A stretch of DNA of 64,000 nucleotides from Gelatoporia subvermispora B (lineage: Eukaryota > Basidiomycota > Agaricomycetes > Polyporales > Gelatoporiaceae). Each line of letters opens with the position of its first letter. Position 1 is the stretch's first letter. Positions 57,610 to 64,000 of the stretch are shown piece by piece. The translations under genes and the position numbers were made by a program. The notes beneath the pieces were generated by a model. The model was given only the letters and a program-made list of their open reading frames with translations. It did no database searches and was not told where the DNA came from. Where the stretch lies: the NCBI GenBank assembly GCA_000320605.2, contig KB445795.1, positions 1,784,693 to 1,848,692 of the forward strand. The letters run 5' to 3'.

Positions 57610-59856
57610 ATGAGCAAACCGATACTTCTATGGAGGCCGAAACCTACTGCAACTTCTGACGACGCGTGCACGGCCATTTTGAAATACACTCTTCCTGCAC
57701 CCCCTCCATCTCCGCCATACGAGGCTGCATCTCTTCAGCACGACTCTCGGCTCAGATACGTGCCACCTCTAGCCTACTTTTGCATACGAAGGCTACTTCA
57801 GTTCCCCGACCAAGTACACGTCATTGGCCCTGCCCGCATACGCTATCGACCGTCGGACTCACCCCAAGCATACGATTTACTACGAGCGCTCATTCCGTCC
57901 TACAGCAGGACAACGAATGGCGTGCGACTCAACTTAGCTGAAGTAGATCCTCGCCTTTGGGCCCTCATAGTACAACTTTACAGCAATTTACCAGAGGAGC
58001 TCCGAGTCTACACCATTCCACTATCCGACCCTCATGTACCTCTTCTCCAACAAATTCCACAAACACCGGACTTCGCGCTCGTCACAGTGCTAGAGCTCCC
58101 CTCGTGCTCAGAGCTAAATGATGAAACAATTGTGGAGCTGAGATTTTTGCACAATCTCTGTGCCCTTGACGCCAGTAGAACGACACTTAGTGCCTTAGGT
58201 TTACGGAGGCTTTCAAAAACTCTCGCATTCGCTGACAGCGAGACAGCTGCTCCTGAGATAGTTCCGGTCGAAAGAACTAGGATTGGACCTTGGGGCCTCC
58301 GCATTCTTAGGCTTCGCGACTGCTTCTATATGAGAGGTGACGGCCTCATCAGCACGCTTATGATGTTCCCTTTGCTTAGTGCAGTCGGTACGTATCGTAG
58401 TATTCCATGACATGTTACAATTGGTTGATCGTCTTCAGATCTCAGAGGGACTCCATTCCTCGTTCACAGTACGGGTCACTTTGGCGTTGCGGAGGGTCCT
58501 GAGTTATATCATCCTACACCGCTCACCGAATCTCTGTCGTATTTGTCGCGCATGGCGCCCTCCGCTATATTCTCACATCGCGAGCCCTTTATTCTCAAGA
58601 TTAACTCTCTTCAATACCAAGAAGATGCTAGAAGGGCGCGTGCAGGAGCTGCTTATGTGACCGATACTTCACTATGGAACACACGTACCGGCGTGCCGTC
58701 GGAGCCTTCACTGTCTACCAAACGACAAAATCGAGAGTTCCATGAGGATGTGTTTGGTGCAGATCTTTCTGATACCTTTTATGACACTGAACGGTGGGGA
58801 TCTTGTGCCGAGGGTCTCAGTGACGATGAAGAGCATCGTGCGTTTACTGATCAAGATAACTGGGATGTTGAAGAAGAGGAGGGCGGAGATGAGGAAAGCG
58901 ATCTAGATGAAATCGATGACGATGAATACGATTCTGCGGACGAGAGCGACGATACGACGGCGCTGGCACTAGCGACAGAGGAGACCACCTCACATGCACG
59001 ACATCTTGCCGCACAACGATTCTACCACACGACGATAGCACATTCACCTATAGGCGTAGCTGTGCGCAATTCTCACCCAGATAGCAACGCTACACATGCA
59101 ACGCGTGTGTCGACATTCATCCGAGACCCTTCGATGCTATACCGACCGCCGCCCCCATGGTCCCTTCTAGGAACCTTGTGTGCTCAAACTGAAGATCCAA
59201 AGGCGAAGCGGCGACGTACCGAGATCTCAACCCTGGACGCGGAGGTGCAGAAGACGGACAAGGTGCAGAATAGTAAGGGTGGTGCCGAGAGTGTGAAGAC
59301 TCTAGTCGGAATGGTTCAAAGGCGTCTTGCTCGGGAGACGGCTCCCAGTCAACCCCAAGCAACATTCGTGCCCACGTCAACTAATCCTTTTCTACGTAAA
59401 CGGCGCGGAGCAAGCGAAACTGACGAGACGGAGGGAAACGGTGTACCTTTGGAGACACATGATCGAGACGTTGGCCCGGTATTGCATCCGGGACATTCAC
59501 GTCAAGAAGAGAAGCAAAGGTACCACCGGGCGACTTCTTTCGAAGCAAGCAAGCAACTTTCCAAACCAAGGCCTTTCAAGTCATCGACCGATCTCAAGGT
59601 TCCACAACTGCCCCCAAGTTGGACGAGCCGGAAGGCTAAAGAGGCCCATGATGCGAGGAACAGCTCAACCCGAATAATAAGGCCCTTTTCATCAAATCGA
59701 GCGTCTGTGCCAACGCTCATGCAGAAGCAATCGGATGACTCGAAGTTGCGTACTAAGGACCACGCAGGACGCGGATCGCGACTGCACGATGCACAAATAG
59801 CTGCGAAGGGAAGCAAAGATTTGGGCACAAATCGACAGTTTGACTGGAAGGGCTAG
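57610..59856 (+). CDS. Uncharacterised LRR-like protein with acidic region
   Basis: Two exons (57610-58387, 58439-59856), 731 aa; no named family recognised. The N-terminal half has short leucine-rich, repeat-like blocks: VTVLELPSCSELNDETIVEL, LHNLCALDASRTTLSALGLR, GLRILRLRDCFYMRGDGL and LLSAVDLRGTPFL. Their asparagine/cysteine positions fit a degenerate LRR solenoid. Next comes a linker with HREPFILKINSL, a strongly acidic run (about residues 360-410, rich in Glu/Asp) and a basic Ser-rich tail with possible nuclear signals (AKRRR, LRKRRGA). The start is the first ATG; the open frame extends upstream without Met. The clustered ACGCGT boxes upstream suggest cell-cycle control. Protein binding in the nucleus is a guess from composition. 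Confidence 0.78.
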
Positions 59857-60325
59857 GGTGGAGGGTAGACCATAGTTCCAGATTACTCGGGTGGAACAGG
59901 TGTTGCAGCCTCTGGTGTAGGGAAATGGCCCAAAGTACTAAACGGATATAGGAATAATGATATAGAGACTTCATGCTGTACCAAGGAGCCGCGCAAATGA
60001 GGAGATTGCTGTGTTCTCCGAATACGATGCCGAATTGTTGCAGTAAACCAACTCCGTGATTGTCGCTGACAGAGTAGTTCCGGGTGTTCAAATCGCCAGA
60101 ATTGGCCAAGTCGATAACCTGTAGGTCACGTGACGTGCGGCCACTGGGACGTAGTACGAGCGCCTAGACGGAAATATCGCAGAGAAAATCGTTCTGACGG
60201 GTTTGCGCAGTGCATATCTGTGGAGTCAGCTTTATCTTCCACCAAATCCACCTGGTTCAAAAGGACTTGTGTCTGTGGCCAAGCACAAACCTAGAAATCC
60301 TAACTCTCTCCGCCATTCCTCTTAC
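59857..60325. other. Intergenic region between LRR-like gene and ptc7
   Basis: About 0.47 kb holding the 3' flank of the LRR-like gene and the promoter of ptc7. No other feature is seen. The ptc7 frame stays open upstream to about 60203 without an ATG. Confidence 0.45.
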
Positions 60326-61976
60326 ATGGTCCTCGCTTCCGTCCTCCGCGTCCGAAAGTCTTCAACAGTACCTCGGGGTGCCGTCACCCGCGCGTATTCC
60401 TCTCTTCCGCGTCCATATCGTTTTCATGTCAGCGCAAGCTGGGAAGGCAAGCCTCAAGAGCCTCGTCCGCGTGTCAGAGCAAGACCATTCGCCCCCGACA
60501 GTGAAATAGGGAGATGGAGGGACGCAACACTCGCGCGACACAAAGTACCTGCCGGTAATCACATCGGAGAGGACTTCTTCTTCGTACAAGAGGTAAGTTA
60601 GGATGTGCAGTCCCAGTGACGCGTCTCACTACCGCTCCGTACACGTTATAGATGCGGAATCACTCTGTGGGTATGCTCCGTTACCCGGATTCTCTACAGC
60701 CACCTTAATCTTCTCACTCCGCAAAGGGCCTCTGCTTTGGCGTTGCTGACGGAGTAGGAGGGTGGGTCGACTCCGGAGTCGACCCATCCCTGTTCTCTCA
60801 AGCTCTCATGTACCATTCACACCGATACGCCCAAAATGCTTGGGTCGGGGAGCCCGAAATCGACCCCACACAGGAATATGAGGAGCGCGAACAAGTGGAA
60901 GGTTGGGAACTCCACCCGTCAGAATGCTTGAAGCTTGCGTATGATGGCGTTTTGAGGGAACGAGCTGTGGCTGCCGGTGAGTAATTTTGGATCATGCTCC
61001 ACTCGAACACCTCCGAGGCGACTGCGGGTCCCGTTTGTCATAGGTTCGAGTACGGCCTGTCTTGTCACTCTGAATTCATCATCCGGTCTTCTCCGTGCCG
61101 CGAAGTAGGTATCTGCGTCTACACAATAGCCATATATGATATGCTGATGGTATGACCAGTCTCGGAGATAGCGGCTTTTCGGTATTGCGCTCGTCAAAAG
61201 TCTTCCATCATCAAACTCCGCAAACACATTACTTCAACTGTCCAAAGTAAAAGACCTTATCGAGTTACATAAAAGAGGCACCGCTAATCTGAGCACAGAC
61301 AGCTATCCAAAGCCCCCGCGTCATTATCTCGTGGTACGATAGTAGATTCACCACAAGACGCCGATCTTTTCGAGACGCAATTACGGGACGGTGACCTCGT
61401 GATCGCCTATGTATGGTCATTTCGTCTTACTATGCAACCGGAGAAGGTTCTTACTCCACTGATTTTGTCTTCGCAGACGGATGGATTGACCGACAATGTA
61501 TTCCCGGAAGAGATCGCTTGGATATGCGCTGTCGTGGCACGCCAGCATGCCGCATTGCCTCCGCTACAAACTCAAAGCAACAGCAACGAGCCGATGGCTG
61601 AGCAGGTCAGTCGAAATGAATATCCTGGACACTAAAAATGACATTTGAAAACGGTGGACCACCTTTCCGAACAGAACACTGAGGATCAAATGGTCCAGAT
61701 GATGGCACATCACCTAGTTGAGTATGCCCAGAAGGCAATGTCCATGAAAAATAGGGTCAGCCCCTTTGAGCGCGCAGCAGCCCTTGAAGGGCTGCATTGG
61801 CGTGGAGGAGTAAGCTACCTTCACCTGCTTTCCACCGTGTTTACTAATGGGTGACTTTCCTACTTCCCCAGAAAGTTGACGAGTAAGTCGCCTCTATCAC
61901 AGAGTACCCCGGACCCACTATTGATCGATCTGAAAGCGTGACTGTGGTCGTCGCACTTGTGAAGGAGACGCCATGA
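60326..61976 (+). CDS. ptc7: Mitochondrial PP2C-type phosphatase, Ptc7-like
   Basis: Mg/Mn-dependent Ser/Thr phosphatase; yeast Ptc7 activates coenzyme Q synthesis by dephosphorylating Coq7. Ten exons: 60326-60592, 60652-60666, 60727-60976, 61044-61104, 61160-61246, 61299-61410, 61477-61605, 61675-61809, 61872-61882 and 61937-61976, giving 368 aa. An Arg/Ser-rich mitochondrial presequence (MVLASVLRVRKSSTVPRGAV) is followed by the PP2C motifs HIGEDFFFVQE, GVADGVGGW (metal Asp), STACLVTL, LGDSGFSVLR, AYTDGLTDNVFPEE (metal Asp) and ISPFER-like VSPFERAAALEG. KVDDVTVVVALV closes the domain with the last metal-site Asp. Exons 2 (15 nt) and 9 (11 nt) are microexons; exon 9 carries the KVD part of that last motif. 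Introns 2 and 9 end in AAG. Confidence 0.93.
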
Positions 61977-62531
61977 TCGTCGGTTCTAACCATGCAGTGG
62001 ATACTCTGACTATCCTTGGTACATATAGTATATCGGTGCCACCGGCTTTCCATCGGACACCGCGTGTCGAGATCTTTGCGACCACTATTGCACGCTGTAT
62101 TCTAGCATCTTACATCTTTTGCTTAACCTACGTCTATCTCACGCATACATAGATTGTCGCCTTCTAGCATGTATACCTTTAACTTACTTGCACGCCTCGA
62201 GCATACTCAACGTATCCGAGCAATACAGTTTGGGTTCTCAATAGAATGTTTCCGTACCACGGCGATCATGAATAATGCAGAAGGACGGTACAGTAGTGCA
62301 CCTGTTTTACGAGCCAGCTACTGACCTCCAACGCAATAACCTTGACTCGTTATACAACAAACGACCGCCCGTCACTGATACACTCGTCGAGTGATGACCG
62401 AAGAGACACTGGCCCATCGTGATTGAGCGTGACAGACCACGATTCAGCATTCAATGATGACACATTTGGTCATACATAAATTGCCCAATAATACAAAATT
62501 GTCCATTTGGATTTTTGCCTTTAGCATTGAC
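61977..62531. other. Convergent intergenic region
   Basis: About 0.55 kb between the ptc7 stop (+) and the dipeptidyl peptidase III stop (-). No gene or repeat is seen; presumably both 3' UTRs. Confidence 0.5.
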
Positions 62532-64000
62532 CTAGATATTCCGCTCAATGAAGCTCTCGATGACACCCGCAGGCGTGAGCGGGTACTCCTTGAGGACAAC
62601 CTCATCGTTCACGACGAACGTGTTCGGCTGCACGAACAGCTTCCGGGGCTATACCAGATATCAGTCAAACTCATTCGAACGTGACATGTATGAACAGGAC
62701 CCACAAGCTTTTTCTTGAGGACGATGTCTCGGATCTCTCCGTCCCATCCCGGCAAGGGCGTCGTCAGAGCAGTGTAGAATTGGCGAGCACCAGGGCCGTC
62801 TGCAGTACTTTTGCGCACTTGCAATTCTACTAGTAGTTTGCCGGCGACATCACGGCCCTGGGTGAGAACTTTCTGACGGTCAACCTAGGAGGTAATATCT
62901 GGTCAGCGCTGTCTACGATGCAACCGGTACAATACCACGTACGCGGACATAGAGGTTCTCAAGGGCTCCGTCATCTGCGCGAACCTCTTCCAGCCAGGCG
63001 ATGCCGGACTTAATCAAGTGCTGGGTTATTCCCAAGCTATTTGATGTCAGTACATAGCATGTCAGCTCCCAATTTCAATCCTGGCATTGACCGAACGGAC
63101 CGAGCCTGCATGTGTGCCTGTCCATGCTTCTTAGATGCCGGATCGTAGAACTCCAGCCCACGAAGACCAGCCCGGGCCATGATGAGGAAGGTCACATATT
63201 GGATATCTTCTGCAAGCTTCGGCTCCGTGTACTGCAACAAGATCAACAATCGAGTGAAAAGCTCGCATTTAGACAAGCACGCACGTTGAAGATCCGCAGA
63301 ATATCCGGGTTGCTAGCGACTAGTCAAGATCAGCAGAAAGTCGGATATTGTATTACAGCCGCAAACATACGGTATAGGGCCGCAGTCTCAGCGCGGCATT
63401 CTTCCATGGACGAGGATACCTCCCCGAGAACCGAGTCAGGGGTCTGGCCAGGTTTATACCATGACGTGCTACCATGCAATAAGGGCTCAATGTCAAAGTA
63501 CATGCGCAGATCGTTACTTACATCGGCTTTCCTGTGAGCGGGTTGACGATCTAACGGGTTGGTGAGCTTCACGTAGGTGCTTCTCGAGTAACAACATTGA
63601 CCTTCTCCGGGGTGAAATTCCGGGTTCCATCCGCACTCTCTTGGAACAATTTACCGCTCCCGTGACCAAGCAGCTCGTGATTCGCCACTTGCAGCTCGAA
63701 GGCTTGTTTGTCCAGAGCATTGTAGAGCTCGGCGTCATCCGGGTGAATGAAAGTCAGCTCCTCGTCTACAAGCAGATTAGTCTATATCCGATGCGCCCAT
63801 ACTGAAACATACTCGGGGCTTTCGCAGACAGGATGTTCTGACACAAAAATCAGCAACTAACCCTGCGTCACCGGGAGGAATACGTACTGCAAGAGACACA
63901 TTCTTGAATCCAGTCCGTTCGCGGATCTCGTAGTAGTTCTGGACACAATGCATTTAGGCAACGCCATTGGGTCAATTGCAAACAACTCACGGGGATCTAT
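62532..64000 (-). CDS. Dipeptidyl peptidase III, C-terminal part (continues past the right edge)
   Basis: Cytosolic zinc peptidase (M49) that releases dipeptides from short peptides. The 5' end lies beyond 64000. Exons seen: 63938-63888, 63837-63813, 63765-63602, 63550-63522, 63468-63371, 63319-63285, 63231-63101, 63036-62943, 62884-62705 and 62648-62532 (307 aa, in frame), plus a tiny upstream piece at 63991-63996. The active-site motif HELLGH is in VANHELLGHGSGKLF, and the second zinc-ligand motif is SSSMEECRAE. Flanking family blocks are YYEIRERTGFKNVSLA, PEKIVNPLTGKP, SWYKPGQTPDSVLGE, VTFLIMARAGLRGLEFYDP, HGQAHMQAR and PRKLFVQPNTFVVNDEVVLK. All catalytic residues visible in this part are intact. 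Confidence 0.95.

Noticed and set aside
1..64000. Transposons, rRNA, CRISPR arrays and secondary-metabolite cluster
   Set aside because: No reverse transcriptase, transposase, terminal repeats, rDNA or direct-repeat array seen. The reductase, dehydrogenase and methyltransferase are too scattered and lack a core synthase.

Overview
The window comes from a filamentous basidiomycete, most likely an Agaricomycete. The evidence is dense, intron-rich protein genes with mostly 45-70 nt GT-AG introns, a complete Fks1-type glucan synthase, an Hsp30/Yro2-type opsin-related protein, a Src1/Heh inner nuclear membrane protein, and fungal Zn2Cys6 regulators. I rebuilt 24 genes exon by exon by joining conserved peptide blocks across splice sites. 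In 22 of the 23 complete models the summed exon length is a multiple of three. The exception is the O-methyltransferase, which has a frameshift. I saw no rRNA, tRNA, CRISPR array or recognisable transposon.

Layout, left to right: ESCRT-I Vps23/TSG101 (+); Src1/Heh (-); a tandem pair of paralogous double-zinc-cluster transcription factors (+, 8.2-14.0 kb); opsin-related protein (-); aldo/keto reductase (-); OTU deubiquitinase (+) convergent with AP-1 beta-adaptin (-); RNase MRP protein Rmp1 (+); mitochondrial sulfide:quinone oxidoreductase (-); Mso1-like protein (+); a 105-bp minisatellite; a secreted GPI-type cupredoxin (+); a cation-dependent O-methyltransferase with a frameshift (-); a 1.3-kaa disordered nuclear protein (+); a short-chain dehydrogenase (-); a SET-domain protein (+); a 15-exon membrane protein (+) convergent with a small secreted/GPI protein (-); DNAJC9-like histone co-chaperone (+); FHIP-type protein (-); 1,3-beta-glucan synthase (-); an uncharacterised LRR-like acidic protein (+); Ptc7-type PP2C (+); and the 3' part of dipeptidyl peptidase III (-), which runs off the right edge.

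Most genes are housekeeping: membrane trafficking (Vps23, AP-1 beta, Mso1-like, FHIP), nuclear envelope, cell wall, chromatin and mitochondria. They show no operon-like functional clustering. The accessory material is the tandem regulator pair, the minisatellite, the cupredoxin and the decaying methyltransferase.

The most interesting signals are: (1) two adjacent regulators that each carry two Zn2Cys6 clusters, where all four clusters are split by the same intron pair around a 13-nt microexon; (2) many other microexons (6, 8, 9, 11 and 15 nt); (3) frequent AAG 3' splice sites and three GC-AG introns; (4) clustered ACGCGT (MluI cell-cycle box) motifs just upstream of the DNAJC9-like gene and of the uncharacterised LRR-like gene.
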